Source: Hyphomicrobium zavarzinii ATCC 27496 (lineage in GTDB: Bacteria > Pseudomonadota > Alphaproteobacteria > Rhizobiales > Hyphomicrobiaceae). From it: a stretch of 64,000 bases of DNA. Of this stretch, positions 34,450 through 44,028 are shown one piece after another. Position 1 is the stretch's first letter, and the number at the start of each line of letters is the position of its first letter. Both the position numbers and the translations under genes were made by a program. Below the pieces are notes generated by a model, which searched no databases, was not told the DNA's origin, and worked only from the letters and a program-made list of their open reading frames with translations. Where the stretch lies: contig NZ_KB911256.1 in NCBI RefSeq assembly GCF_000383415.1, positions 535,076 to 599,075 of the forward strand, given 5' to 3'.

Positions 34450-36702
34450 ATGACAGACAAACCGATTCTGCCGGGAGCCGGACCCATCGAGCCGGTCACG
34501 CTCAAGGATGCGCTCGAGGAGCGCTATCTTGCGTATGCTCTCTCCACCATCATGCACCGTGCGCTGCCGGACGTCCGCGACGGCTTGAAGCCCGTGCACC
34601 GGCGCATTCTCTACGCCATGCGCGAGCTGGGCCTCGATCCCGACAAGGGCTACCGCAAGTGCGCCAAGATCGTCGGCGAGACGATGGGCAACTACCATCC
34701 GCACGGCAACCAGGCGATCTACGACGCCCTCGCGCGCCTCGCGCAGGACTTCGCAGTCCGCTATCCGCTGGTGGACGGCCAGGGCAACTTCGGCAACATC
34801 GACGGCGACAACCCGGCCGCCGACCGGTACACGGAAGCCCGCCTGACCAGCGTTGCCGCGGAGCTTCTCGACGGCATTGACGAGGATACGGTTGCCTTCC
34901 GCCCCAACTACGACGGGCGCGAGCAGGAGCCGACCGTTCTGCCTGCGGCCTTCCCGAACCTGCTGGCCAACGGTGCTGCCGGCATCGCCGTCGGCATGGC
35001 CACCAACATTCCGCCCCACAACGTGGACGAGCTGTGCGCGGCGCTCTTGCATCTCATCAAGCATCCCGGCGCCACCATCGAGAAGCTCGTGGAGATGATC
35101 CCGGGGCCTGATTTCCCGACCGGCGGCGTGATGGTCGAGCCGCGCGAATCCATTCTCGAAGCCTATCGCACCGGCCGCGGCGGATTCCGCCTGCGGGCGC
35201 GTTGGGAGAAGGAGGAGACGGGGCGCGGCGGTTACCAGATCGTCGTCACCGAGATCCCCTATCAGGTGCAGAAGGCCAAGCTCGTCGAGAAGATCGCCGA
35301 GCTGATGACGGAGAAGAAGCTGCCGCTGCTCGGCGACATCCGCGACGAGTCCGCCGAGCAGGTGCGCCTCGTGCTGGAGCCGAAGACCCGCACCGTCGAT
35401 GCCGTGCTGCTTATGGAGAGCCTGTTCCGTCTGACGGAGCTCGAGGTCCGTTTCGGCCTCAACATGAACGTGCTGTCCGGCGGTCAGATCCCGAACGTGC
35501 TCTCGCTGCGCGATGTGCTGCGCCAGTGGCTGGAGCACCGCATCGATGTGCTCGTGCGCCGCTCGGAGTATCGCCTGAAGAAGATCGAGCACCGGCTCGA
35601 GGTGCTCGACGGCTATCTGATCGCCTACCTCAACATCGACGAGGTGATCCGCATCGTCCGCTTCGAGGACGATCCGAAGGCCAAGCTCATCGAGCGATTC
35701 AAGCTTTCGGAAGTGCAGGCGGACGCCATCCTGAACCTCCGCCTGAAATCGCTCTCGAGGCTCGAAGAGGTCGAGATCAAGGCCGAGCACGACAAGCTCT
35801 CCAAGGAGCGCCGTGAGCTGAAGCAGCTCCTGAAGTCGGACGAGCTTCAGTGGGAGCGCATCTCCGAGGAGGTACGCGCGACGCGCGAGCGCTACTCGAA
35901 GAAGACCGAGCTTGGCCGCCGCCGCACGAGCTTCGCCGACGCGCCCGAGGTCGATCTCGATCTCGAAGCCGCTCTCGTCGAGAAGGAGCCGATCACCATC
36001 ATCCTGTCCGACAAGGGATGGATCCGCGCGCTCAAGGGCCACCAGGACGATCTCTCGAAGCTCGACTTCAAGCAGGGCGATAGCCTGAAGCGCGCCATCA
36101 AAGCGCAGACCACCGACAAGCTGATCCTGTTCGCCACCAACGGAAAGTTCTTCACGCTGGAGGCGAGCCAGCTTCCCGGCGGCCGCGGTCACGGCGAGCC
36201 GGTGCGCCTCATCGTCGACCTGGAGGAGAACCAGGATTTCGCCGAATGCTTCGTCTACGAGCCGGGGCGCAAGCTTCTGGTGGCGAGCACGGCCGGCAAC
36301 GGCTTCATCGTGCCCGAGGACGAGGTCGTCGCCGCAACGCGCAAGGGCAAGCAGGTGCTCAACGTCGGTGTGGACGAGGAGGCGCGCGTCTGCGTGCCCG
36401 TCGATGGCGACTACGTCGCGACCATCGGCGAGAACCGCAAGATGCTCGTGTTCCCGCTCGATGAGGTCAACGAGATGACCCGCGGCAAGGGAACCATCCT
36501 CCAGCGCTTCAAGGAAGGCGCCCTGGCCGACGCCGTCGTGTTCCACAAGAAGGAAGGTCTGACCTGGCTCGATGCAGCCAGCCGCACCTTCACGCTGCCG
36601 TGGGCCGAGGTGAAGGAGTGGGTAGGCCAGCGCTCGCAGTCCGGCAAGATTGCGCCCAAGGGCTTCCCGCGCTCCAACAAGTTCGGGCCGGCCTTCCGCT
36701 GA
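34450..36702 (+). CDS. parC: DNA topoisomerase IV subunit A
   Basis: ParC is the DNA-cleaving subunit of topoisomerase IV, which decatenates daughter chromosomes. The catalytic Tyr is Y127 (ADRYTEARL). The quinolone-resistance-determining region reads [18 protein letters not shown] (residues 82-99). Here E. coli ParC positions D79, S80 and E84 correspond to N87, Q88 and D92. The C-terminal domain is a beta-pinwheel of ParC type without the full GyrA box. Length is 750 residues. It is identified as ParC rather than GyrA by the early [20 protein letters not shown] and shorter C-terminal part. Confidence 0.94.
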   Translation: MTDKPILPGAGPIEPVTLKDALEERYLAYALSTIMHRALPDVRDGLKPVHRRILYAMRELGLDPDKGYRKCAKIVGETMGNYHPHGNQAIYDALARLAQDFAVRYPLVDGQGNFGNIDGDNPAADRYTEARLTSVAAELLDGIDEDTVAFRPNYDGREQEPTVLPAAFPNLLANGAAGIAVGMATNIPPHNVDELCAALLHLIKHPGATIEKLVEMIPGPDFPTGGVMVEPRESILEAYRTGRGGFRLRARWEKEETGRGGYQIVVTEIPYQVQKAKLVEKIAELMTEKKLPLLGDIRDESAEQVRLVLEPKTRTVDAVLLMESLFRLTELEVRFGLNMNVLSGGQIPNVLSLRDVLRQWLEHRIDVLVRRSEYRLKKIEHRLEVLDGYLIAYLNIDEVIRIVRFEDDPKAKLIERFKLSEVQADAILNLRLKSLSRLEEVEIKAEHDKLSKERRELKQLLKSDELQWERISEEVRATRERYSKKTELGRRRTSFADAPEVDLDLEAALVEKEPITIILSDKGWIRALKGHQDDLSKLDFKQGDSLKRAIKAQTTDKLILFATNGKFFTLEASQLPGGRGHGEPVRLIVDLEENQDFAECFVYEPGRKLLVASTAGNGFIVPEDEVVAATRKGKQVLNVGVDEEARVCVPVDGDYVATIGENRKMLVFPLDEVNEMTRGKGTILQRFKEGALADAVVFHKKEGLTWLDAASRTFTLPWAEVKEWVGQRSQSGKIAPKGFPRSNKFGPAFR

Positions 36703-36892
36703 CAAGGCACTTTTGCTCAAAAACTCAGGGGTTAAGTCTCGGGCGCGAGGGCGAGCCTTGCGTCGGGTGATGAGCCCCGGTAGGACAAGAGACATGGAGG
36801 GGTGGCGCGCTTATCCGACGGGGAGAGGCGCGCTCGTCGAGTGAAGGGCTAGGGTGTTGCAGCGGTTCAGTGGGAAGCGAAAACACCCTAGG

Positions 36893-37396
36893 ATGAGGCA
36901 GTTGCGTTTAGGGGCGGCATATTTCCTGGGTCTCGTCGTGGCGCTCGCCGCTTCCGCGGTCGCGCCCGGCTTTGCGGGCTCAGCAGCCGCGCAGGAGACG
37001 CCTGCTCCCGCCCCCGATCAGGCTTCATGCGCCAAGTCGCAGTTCGAGAGCGCCGTGGACGAGGCCGCCGAGAAGCTGCGCGAACTCAACAACCGCAACC
37101 GCCCCGAGTTCCAGGTCAAGCTGCGCCAGTTGAAGGAAAAGCGGGGCTGGAGCAACGACCAGTTCATGAAGGAGGCCGCGCCCTTCGTGAAAGACGACCA
37201 GATCACCGTGTTCGACGACAAGTCGAACGAGCTTCTGGCGTCGATCTCGTCCATGGGCCAGGAAGGCGCCAACGCCAAGGAGCCCAACTGCGCCGTGCTG
37301 CAGGAGCTGCGCGGCCTCATGGGCGTGCTGATCGAGACCCAGGGCTCGAAGTGGGCCTACATGTTCAAGAAGCTGGACGACGAGCTCGCGAAGTAG
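36893..37396 (+). CDS. exported protein of unknown function
   Basis: The 167-residue protein has a signal peptide (MRQLRLGAAYFLGLVVALAA..., cleavage near SAAA-Q) and a mostly helical mature part with two cysteines (ASCAKSQFE and PNCAVLQEL). The middle KLRELNNRNRPEFQVKLRQL looks amphipathic. ATG 36893 begins directly at the signal peptide; a GTG at 36854 in the same frame would add 13 basic residues. It lies between parC and the convergent bpt gene. No family is recognised. Confidence 0.7.
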   Translation: MRQLRLGAAYFLGLVVALAASAVAPGFAGSAAAQETPAPAPDQASCAKSQFESAVDEAAEKLRELNNRNRPEFQVKLRQLKEKRGWSNDQFMKEAAPFVKDDQITVFDDKSNELLASISSMGQEGANAKEPNCAVLQELRGLMGVLIETQGSKWAYMFKKLDDELAK

Positions 37397-37424
37397 CGCC
37401 GCTGCAGTCCGCAGACGGGCAATC

Positions 37425-38177
37425 TCACCGCTCCGGCGCGCGCACCCAGCCGTTGGGCCCCAGCCGCTCCTGCGGCTGATACCGCGTCTTGTAGCTCATC
37501 TTGCGTGAGCCATCGATCCAGTAGCCGAGATAGAGGTAGGGCAGGCCGAGCCGGCGCGCATAGTCCACGTGCTCGAGGATCATGTAGGTGCCGAGACTGC
37601 GCTCCTCCTCGAGCGGCTCGTAGAAACTGTACACCATGGAGATGCCGTCCGAGAGCCGGTCGCAAAGCGCGACGCCCGCGAGCGGCCAGGTGTCCATGTG
37701 CCGGTCGAGCGGATTCTCGGGCTTGGCCCGATACTCGGTGAGGAAGGTGCGCACCACGCTGTCCTCCACCATCATCGCATAGTCGAGCACGCTCATGTCC
37801 GCCATGCCGCCGTCGGAATGGCGCGCGTCGATATAGCTGCGGAACAGGCAGAACTGCTCCGACGTCGGCACCGCCGAGACGCGACGGCTCACGAGATCGC
37901 GGTTGCGCTCGAGCGTCCGGCGCATGGTGCGGCCGGGCTTGAACTCGTCGACCAGAATGCGCACCGATACGCAGGCGTGGCAGCCCTCGCAGTAGGGCAT
38001 GTAGGCGATGTTCTGGCTTCGCCTGAAGCCGCCTTTGAGCAGGTTGTCGACGAGCGCGAGCGGCTTGTCGTGCGTCAGGTGCGTGAAGAGCTTGCGCTCG
38101 AGTTTGCCCGGAAGATACGGACAAGGCTGCGGAGTGGTGACGTAGAATTCCGGAAAGTGCTTTTGCTGTTCCGTCAT
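37425..38177 (-). CDS. bpt: aspartate/glutamate leucyltransferase (arginyltransferase family)
   Basis: Bpt transfers leucine from tRNA to N-terminal Asp or Glu, creating substrates for the ClpS-ClpAP N-degron pathway. The 250-residue protein has the cysteine-containing N-terminal site PQPCPYLPGKLERKLFTHL and YCEGCHACVSVRI. FKPGRTMRRTLERNRDL and the C-terminal YLGYWIDGSRKMSYKTRY are typical of the ATE/Bpt fold. ATG 38177 (MTEQQKHFPEFY) is chosen; the frame runs on to 38249. RimK, another protein-modifying enzyme, is encoded upstream on the same strand. Confidence 0.93.
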   Translation of the reverse strand: MTEQQKHFPEFYVTTPQPCPYLPGKLERKLFTHLTHDKPLALVDNLLKGGFRRSQNIAYMPYCEGCHACVSVRILVDEFKPGRTMRRTLERNRDLVSRRVSAVPTSEQFCLFRSYIDARHSDGGMADMSVLDYAMMVEDSVVRTFLTEYRAKPENPLDRHMDTWPLAGVALCDRLSDGISMVYSFYEPLEEERSLGTYMILEHVDYARRLGLPYLYLGYWIDGSRKMSYKTRYQPQERLGPNGWVRAPER

Positions 38178-38387
38178 CCGATAAAATCCTTGCCGCCGAC
38201 GCCGCAGGTCCGAGCATCGCCGGACATCATGGCGGAGTGGCGGTATCACCCCGAAACGCGCACTCGTTAGTCGGGCGGACAGGTAAGAGGCTGCCGGTCA
38301 CGAAGGATAGTCGAGCTTCGCGGCCTCGATCAAGCATCAGCGATAAATCCGCGCTGCAACACAGCAGCAGCCTTAAAATCGGGCGTG

Positions 38388-39296
38388 CTAGCCCTTGGCG
38401 CCCTTGGTCGCGGTCTGCCCAGGTGCGGCCGAGGCCTCGATGAAGGCGATGATCTCTCCAGCCACGTCCACGTTGGTTGCCCGCTCGATACCCTTGAGCC
38501 CGGGCGAGGAGTTGACCTCCAGCACCATCGGCCCCCGGTTGGAGCGGAGCATGTCGACGCCCGCCACATTGAGGCCGAGGACAGCCGCGGCGCGTTCCGC
38601 CGTCGCCCGCTCCTCGTCGGTAATGTGGGCCTCCTGCGCGATGCCGCCGCGATGCAGGTTGGAGCGGAATTCTCCGGTCTTACCGACCCGCTGCATGGCC
38701 GCCACCACCTTTCCGCCGACCACCAGCGCCCGCACGTCGCTGCCCTCGGCTTCTGCGATGTACTCCTGCACCAGAATGTTCGCGTTGGCCGCGCTGAAAG
38801 CCTCGATGATGGATTTCGCGGAGGCTTCGGTTTCGGCGAGGATCACGCCCATCCCCTGCGTCCCTTCCACCAGCTTGATAACGACGGGAGCGCCGCCGAC
38901 CTCCTTGATGACATCCTCGGCCTTTCTCGGGCCGTGCGCGAACGCGGTCACGGGAAGGCCAATGCCTGCGCGCGCAAGCAACTGGAGCGCCCTGAGCTTG
39001 TCGCGCGAGCGCCCGATCGCGACGCTTTCGTTAAGCGGGAACACACCCTGCATCTCGAACTGCCTGAGCACCGCGAGGCCGTAGTGGGTGATCGAGGCCC
39101 CGATGCGCGGGATCACCGCGTCATAGAGAGGAAGCGACTTGCCGCCGAACCGCAGCACCGGCCGGTTCGACGTGATGTTCATGTGCACGTGCAGCGTATT
39201 GATCACGTCGAGCGTGTGCCCGCGCGCCTCCGCCGCCTCGATCAGGCGCTTGTGCGAGTAGAGGCCCGGATTGCGGGCCAGCATGACGAGACGCAT
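38388..39296 (-). CDS. rimK: ribosomal protein S6--L-glutamate ligase
   Basis: RimK is an ATP-grasp ligase that adds glutamate residues to the C-terminus of ribosomal protein S6. The 302-residue protein has the ATP-grasp blocks [18 protein letters not shown] and [21 protein letters not shown]. The metal site follows as [22 protein letters not shown]. The N-terminal domain starts [21 protein letters not shown]. The short disordered tail is normal. A gap of 210 bases separates it from bpt. Confidence 0.94.
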   Translation of the reverse strand: MRLVMLARNPGLYSHKRLIEAAEARGHTLDVINTLHVHMNITSNRPVLRFGGKSLPLYDAVIPRIGASITHYGLAVLRQFEMQGVFPLNESVAIGRSRDKLRALQLLARAGIGLPVTAFAHGPRKAEDVIKEVGGAPVVIKLVEGTQGMGVILAETEASAKSIIEAFSAANANILVQEYIAEAEGSDVRALVVGGKVVAAMQRVGKTGEFRSNLHRGGIAQEAHITDEERATAERAAAVLGLNVAGVDMLRSNRGPMVLEVNSSPGLKGIERATNVDVAGEIIAFIEASAAPGQTATKGAKG

Positions 39297-39422
39297 GGGA
39301 GGAGCCTGTTGCGAGCGACGCCTTCGATCCGGTCACTCCGGGAGGGCTGGGCGCGAAAACTATGAACCCGCTCTGGTAGATGGGAGCAGCGGATCGCGGG
39401 GACCTCGCCGGGCAATTGAGTT

Positions 39423-39785
39423 TTATTTTTGTCCCTTGTCCGGCTTGTCCGCAGAGCCTTTGCTCATTAGTCCGGCCGCTGCGGGCGGAGGCGTCGTCGA
39501 GCGGCGAACCGGGCCGCGCCCGCCCGAAGCCGGCGCATCCGAGCCGGACCATGAGCCGCCGTCGTTTCCGGCGGAGGCGGGCGGCGCGGGCCCGCGCGGC
39601 CGTGACGGGGCCTCGGAGCGATCGGAGAACGGGCCGTCGAGGTTCGGGCCGGGAAGCGGCTGATCGGCGCCGGAGGGGGCCGCGGAGCCTCGTTCGCTCA
39701 GCGCCTTGAAGCGTCCGATCTGATAGCCTGCGAAAAAGGCGCCGCCGGCAACGAGGACGATGAGCACGAGATCATAGGCGGACAT
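39423..39785 (-). CDS. small single-span membrane protein with disordered tail
   Basis: The 120-residue protein has one N-terminal membrane helix (residues about 4-22, YDLVLIVLVAGGAFFAGYQIG), followed by RFKALSERG and a long Pro/Ser/Gly/Ala-rich disordered tail. It begins at ATG 39785 within a longer frame. No family is recognised. Its tail makes the call less secure because low-complexity GC-rich sequence gives open frames easily. Confidence 0.5.
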   Translation of the reverse strand: MSAYDLVLIVLVAGGAFFAGYQIGRFKALSERGSAAPSGADQPLPGPNLDGPFSDRSEAPSRPRGPAPPASAGNDGGSWSGSDAPASGGRGPVRRSTTPPPAAAGLMSKGSADKPDKGQK

Positions 39786-39890
39786 GGCGGTATCCGGAAA
39801 TGCGCGAGCTGCCCCGGTCACTGAGGCCGGAGTTTAAGGTCTTGGCTGCAAGCCTAAATCACAGGATGCGGGTTGCGCAACCTGGCAAGC

Positions 39891-40127
39891 TCAAAGCTCG
39901 ACGGGAACCATATTCTGCGCGGTGCCGCGAACGGCTTTGGCAGCCTTGGGTGCCAAATCCCCGTCGAGATCTGGATCGATCGAGGCATAGGTGAGCCAGG
40001 CCAATCCGCCCATGGCAACCATCAAGATCGCGATCCCGATGAGGGTGCGCTTGAGAAACCACCTTACAGTCACAGGCCGCACAGAGGTCCGCTGCACTGA
40101 CTGTGCATCCTCGACACTGATTGCCAT
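39891..40127 (-). CDS. small single-span membrane protein (78 aa)
   Basis: ATG 40127 is preceded by GGGGGAAGTTC, a good ribosome binding site. The product has a polar N-terminus (about 25 residues), one membrane helix (LIGIAILMVAMGGLAWLTYA) and a short charged C-terminus. The family is unknown. It is divergent from the cytochrome c peroxidase gene and 105 bases upstream of the previous small membrane protein gene on the same strand. Confidence 0.6.
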   Translation of the reverse strand: MAISVEDAQSVQRTSVRPVTVRWFLKRTLIGIAILMVAMGGLAWLTYASIDPDLDGDLAPKAAKAVRGTAQNMVPVEL

Positions 40128-40478
40128 GAACTTCCCCCACAACACGGCTGGAGAGTATGATCCAGCCGCCTCCGGCTCCCGAACCGGCGCCCACCGGAAT
40201 GTCCGGCAGGCCCTATTGAACATTTATCCCATCTTGGATGAAAGAGGTTGCCCCCTGGGTCAAGGGGGCGTTTGGCGAAGCCTGCTTTCAGGCGGATGGG
40301 CGTGCTGCGCGAGCCACGGTTGTTGTGGCTGCGGTTCCCGGTTTTTTCACGGCGGCGAGGCCAGACACGCAAAAAAAGGGGACAATGACACCGGAAGTTG
40401 CACCTCCGCCCGCAGGTCAGGCGCGGCGCGCCCACATGCCAGAGGGCAGGCCTTCGGCAAGCTGCCTATAATGACCCC

Positions 40479-41561
40479 ATGAAGAAATCAGCTTTTGGCC
40501 ACGCCAGGAAATGGGCTGCCGCAGCCCTGTTGGGCGCGCTCGCATGGGCGGGCCCGGTACTGGCCGAGACCTCCAGCGAAACCCGCGATGCCCCCGTCGC
40601 GGAGATCAGCCGCGAAGCTGTCTGGCGCGCGATTTTTGCCCGTCCGCATGGCGTGTCCGCCAGCGCCGTCGGAGACACCGCGGCGCAGATCGAGCTGGGG
40701 CGGGATCTCTTCCGCGATCCGCGCCTCTCCGGCTCCGGCAAGGCCGCGTGCACCAGTTGCCACGATCCGGACCACGCCTTCACCGACGGACGCCGCACGG
40801 CCGTTGGCCCGGGAGGGGCTGTTCTCCCCCGCAACGCCCCCGCGCTCTACAACCTCGCCTGGGCGGTGTCCTTCTTCTGGGACGGACGCGCGCCTACGCT
40901 CGCCGCCCAAGCCCGCTTTCCCATCCTTGCCGAGGATGAGCTGGCCGGTGACTTCACCACCATCGCGCAACGCCTCTCCGCCGACCCGGCGGTGAAGGCC
41001 CACTTCGCCACGGCTTTCCCGGAGGCTCCGGGCGTGACGGAGAGTGCCATCCTGGATGCGCTTGCCGCCTACGAGCGATCGCTCGTCTCGGCCGAAAGCC
41101 GCTTCGATCGCTGGATCGCGGGGGACGGCGCGGCGCTCACCGAAACCGAGCTTCAGGGCTTCGACATCTTCGTCGGTAAAGGCGGATGCGTATCCTGTCA
41201 CGGTGGCTGGCGCTTCACCGACGACAACTTCCACGACATCGGCTTGGCGAGCCAGGATCTCGGCCGCGGCGCTCTCGTGGCCAGCGCGAAGGGCCTGCCG
41301 CAGTTCAAGACACCCTCATTGAGGGAGGTCGCGCGCACTGCGCCTTACATGCATGACGGCTCCCTGGCGACGCTGGAGGATGTCGTGGCCCACTACACCG
41401 GCAACTTGATCAAGCGCCCATCCCTCGCGGCAACCGTGGTCCGCGACCTCGAACTGACGGCAGAGGAAAAGGCCGCCCTGGTGGCATTCCTGAAAACGCT
41501 TTCGGGCGAACCGGAAAGTCACGTCTCCGATGAGACAACTCGCCCCATGCTCAAAAAATGA
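40479..41561 (+). CDS. di-haem cytochrome c peroxidase/MauG family protein
   Basis: This periplasmic c-type cytochrome has 360 residues. A signal peptide ends at GPVLA-E (about residue 29). Two CxxCH haem sites are visible: CTSCH at C91-H95 and CVSCH at C237-H241. FKTPSLREVARTAPYMHDG is the typical family block after the second haem. Such proteins either reduce hydrogen peroxide or carry out MauG-like oxidations, and sequence alone does not decide. No dedicated maturation or partner genes are adjacent. ATG 40479 begins directly at the signal peptide. Confidence 0.9.
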   Translation: MKKSAFGHARKWAAAALLGALAWAGPVLAETSSETRDAPVAEISREAVWRAIFARPHGVSASAVGDTAAQIELGRDLFRDPRLSGSGKAACTSCHDPDHAFTDGRRTAVGPGGAVLPRNAPALYNLAWAVSFFWDGRAPTLAAQARFPILAEDELAGDFTTIAQRLSADPAVKAHFATAFPEAPGVTESAILDALAAYERSLVSAESRFDRWIAGDGAALTETELQGFDIFVGKGGCVSCHGGWRFTDDNFHDIGLASQDLGRGALVASAKGLPQFKTPSLREVARTAPYMHDGSLATLEDVVAHYTGNLIKRPSLAATVVRDLELTAEEKAALVAFLKTLSGEPESHVSDETTRPMLKK

Positions 41562-41820
41562 GCTGACGGAAATGGAGATCGCACCGGTCTGGGCGCTGAA
41601 AATGCCTTGTTCCCCCCGTGAATTTACCGGGCCAATTCAGTTGGCCGCGATTGATGCGCAAACGTCTCAGCTCAAAACATTAGCATTTGCTGCTTAGGAT
41701 TGTTTCTTGTGTGGCGTTGATTCGCCGCCTACCGTTACAGCAAGAAGAAAAGAAAAAGGGACGACGCGCCCCGAGGGTTATGAACCGCCGAAAGCGGATA
41801 ACTCGATCTGGGGTTTGCAA

Positions 41821-42027
41821 ATGCTAGAGCTCATCGTCTCTGTCTGCCTCGTGGACAATCCGACAAGATGCAAGGATGTAAGCTTGGTCTACTTGGCCGA
41901 GAGCGTCACGCCCATGCAGTGCATGATGCAGAGCCAGGCTGAAATCGCGAAGTGGACCGAGGGGCATCCGAACTGGGTCGCGAAGCGCTGGTCATGCCGT
42001 CCGGCCGGCCGTTACGCTAAGATCTGA
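41821..42027 (+). CDS. small conserved protein (68 aa) with four cysteines
   Basis: The product is MLELIVSVCLVDNPTRCK... and contains four cysteines (SVC, TRC, MQC, WSC). The blocks VSLVYLAESVTPMQCMMQS and GHPNWVAKRWSC look conserved. I recall proteins of this length and pattern in many Alphaproteobacteria, always unnamed. The ATG at 41821 is preceded by TGGGGTTT. The frame continues upstream to 41707 with no family character. It is probably cytoplasmic or periplasmic without a classical signal peptide. Confidence 0.65.
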   Translation: MLELIVSVCLVDNPTRCKDVSLVYLAESVTPMQCMMQSQAEIAKWTEGHPNWVAKRWSCRPAGRYAKI

Positions 42028-42436
42028 TCTGGGTGTTACGCCGCGAAGCGAGGCCGTTCCTTCTCCCCGGCTCCCCGACTTCGCCGTGTTATATCATTTC
42101 AGAAAGCGTGGGTTTGGCCTTTGGGGGGCTGCTCGCAAAAGTAAGCCGCGAAGATGCGTTTCTATTTTCTCATCCTTTGAATATGGCGCGCGCCATTCTC
42201 GTTGTTCAGCTAATATTTTGAAACACGTTTCAGTTTTACACTGTCGTGCCTTCGGCATGTGGTCCGAGGGTAGACTGCGATCCCGTCGATCCGGCGCACA
42301 CGCTACCGGATGCCAAGCCATAATCCGTGGCCCATCCCTCGCGCCGGGAGGTGACCCGCCTGGACGGCGGCAGTCGACGCCGCGCGGGAACAGAGGCACA
42401 GTGCTCGCCTTCCGAAGCCCTTCCGGGGAGAGCCGT
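42028..42436. other. intergenic region without supported gene
   Basis: These 409 bases lie between two small plus-strand genes. Bases about 42140-42235 are comparatively AT-rich (for example GCTAATATTTTGAAACACG) and may hold the promoter of the 42437 gene. No RNA gene, repeat or terminator was recognised. Confidence 0.4.
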
Positions 42437-42925
42437 ATGCGCGCCGTTGCCTTTCTAGCCCTATGCCTCGCGACGCTGTTGACGGGTGCGGGCGCCAACC
42501 CCTCGTGGGCGGCCGACATCGAAAGCCCGCCGAAGGGGTCTCCCTTGCGCACGACACTCCTGAACGTGGCGCGTCCCACCTTCGAGCAGGAGATCGGCGG
42601 CCCGATCGAGTTCGTGGTGAGCACTCTCAACGTCTGGGGGCAGTGGGCCTACGGAGACGTGAAGCTGCAACGCCCCGGCGGCCAGCCGATCAACTGGAGG
42701 AAGACGAAGTTCGCCGAGGATCTCGCGCAGGGCATGCTCGAGACGGAGCACAATCTGTTCCTGCTGCAGGAAGGCCCCAACGGCTGGACGCTGGTCGAGT
42801 ATGCCATCGGCCCGACAGATGTGGCCTGGGACTGGTGGCGGCAGCAGCGGAAGCTGCCTTACGAGCTGTTCGGAGCCGCGCCCGAAGATTTCGCCCCGAC
42901 CTCACGCCCGCGCGCTGGCGGCTGA
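42437..42925 (+). CDS. exported protein of unknown function (162 aa)
   Basis: A signal peptide (MRAVAFLALCLATLLTGAGA, cleavage near SWAA-D) is followed by a globular mature part with FEQEIGGPIEFVVSTLNVWG, KLQRPGGQPINW and WTLVEYAIGPTDVAWDWW. It has no cysteines after cleavage. The ATG at 42437 is preceded by GGGGAGAGC. The pattern suggests a small periplasmic binding or inhibitor-like fold, but I recognise no family. It is convergent with the OmpA-like gene. Confidence 0.7.
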   Translation: MRAVAFLALCLATLLTGAGANPSWAADIESPPKGSPLRTTLLNVARPTFEQEIGGPIEFVVSTLNVWGQWAYGDVKLQRPGGQPINWRKTKFAEDLAQGMLETEHNLFLLQEGPNGWTLVEYAIGPTDVAWDWWRQQRKLPYELFGAAPEDFAPTSRPRAGG

Positions 42926-42998
42926 TCCGCCCTCGCCGCCTTCCGTCACGCAGTCTGGCGGGGGCTGCCAGTTGCCGGCTGCCCCCTGCCTTTCTTCC

Positions 42999-44027
42999 CT
43001 ACCGGTTCGTCAGCTTGAGCTCGATGCGCCGGTTCTTGCGCAGGCTTTCTTCGTCCACGCCCGATTCCAGCGGCTGGAACTCACCATGGCCAGCGGCGAC
43101 GAGATTGTCGGCCGGCACGCCACGCGAGACGAGATACTTCACCACTGAAACGGCGCGCGCTGTCGAAAGCTCCCAGTTGGAAGGAAACTGCGCGCTCGCG
43201 ATCGGACGGATATCCGTATGGCCGTCCACCTGAAGCGCCCATTTGATCTCGGGCGGAATGGTCTTGGCGAGGTCCACGATGGCGATGGCGAGCTGATCCA
43301 TAGCGGCGAGGCCTTCAGGCGTCAGCGTCGCCTGGCCGGAGGGAAACAGCACCTCGGACTCGAATACGAAACGATCGCCGACGACGCGGATATCCTTGCG
43401 GTCTTTCAAGAGCTCGCGAAGCCGTCCGAAAAAGTCGGAGCGATAGCGTTGCAATTCCTGCACCTGCCGGGCGAGTGCCGCGTTGAGGCGCTGGCCTAGG
43501 TCTTTGATGCGATCCTGGCTGTCCTTGTCTTTCTTCTCGGAAGCTTCCAGCGCCTCGTTCAGCGCGGCGAGCTGACGGCGCAACGCCAGCATCTGCTGGT
43601 TCAGCAAATCGACCTTGGCGAGGGCTTCGTTGGAAATGTTCTTCTGCGCCTCGAGGTCCGCGGTGAGAGATTGGATCTTGCCCTCGGCCGCTTTGGCCTT
43701 TTCATCGCCCGAGAGTGCGAAGCCCGAAAGCTTGCTGTGCTCCGCCTTGAGATCTGCGAGCGTGGATTGCAGCGAGGCAAGCTCGTCGGCAGCCGAGCGC
43801 GCTTTGCCCTTTTCGAGCGAGAGAAGATTGGTGAGCTCTGAGATCTGACGCGTCAGGCGCTTCAGCGCGGTATCCTTGCCGCTGGCCTCCTGCGTCGCGA
43901 AATACTGCGAGATCATGAAGATCGACATCAGGAACGTCACGACGAGCAGCAGCGTGGACAGAACGTCCACGTAGCCCGGCCAGAACTCGCCGTATTCGCC
44001 GCCGCGCCGCGAACGCCCACGCGCCAT
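42999..44027 (-). CDS. TolR/MotB-like stator protein with coiled coil and OmpA domain
   Basis: The 342-residue protein has a short basic N-terminus and one membrane helix (residues 20-40) containing a TolR-like Asp, D21 (GYVDVLSTLLLVVTF). A coiled coil of about 140 residues follows, then a C-terminal OmpA peptidoglycan-binding domain (VDGHTD and RKNRRIELKL visible). The Asp is where MotB and TolR carry protons. The gene follows the MotA/TolQ-like gene by one base, so the two form an operon and presumably one proton-driven motor complex anchored to the cell wall. No flagellar genes are near. Confidence 0.82.
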   Translation of the reverse strand: MARGRSRRGGEYGEFWPGYVDVLSTLLLVVTFLMSIFMISQYFATQEASGKDTALKRLTRQISELTNLLSLEKGKARSAADELASLQSTLADLKAEHSKLSGFALSGDEKAKAAEGKIQSLTADLEAQKNISNEALAKVDLLNQQMLALRRQLAALNEALEASEKKDKDSQDRIKDLGQRLNAALARQVQELQRYRSDFFGRLRELLKDRKDIRVVGDRFVFESEVLFPSGQATLTPEGLAAMDQLAIAIVDLAKTIPPEIKWALQVDGHTDIRPIASAQFPSNWELSTARAVSVVKYLVSRGVPADNLVAAGHGEFQPLESGVDEESLRKNRRIELKLTNR

Positions 44028-44028
44028 G

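Noticed and set aside
40467..40473. Perfect TATAAT just before the cytochrome c peroxidase gene
   Set aside because: It lies only about six bases upstream of the start codon and has no -35 partner at 17 bases, so it would give a leaderless transcript at best.
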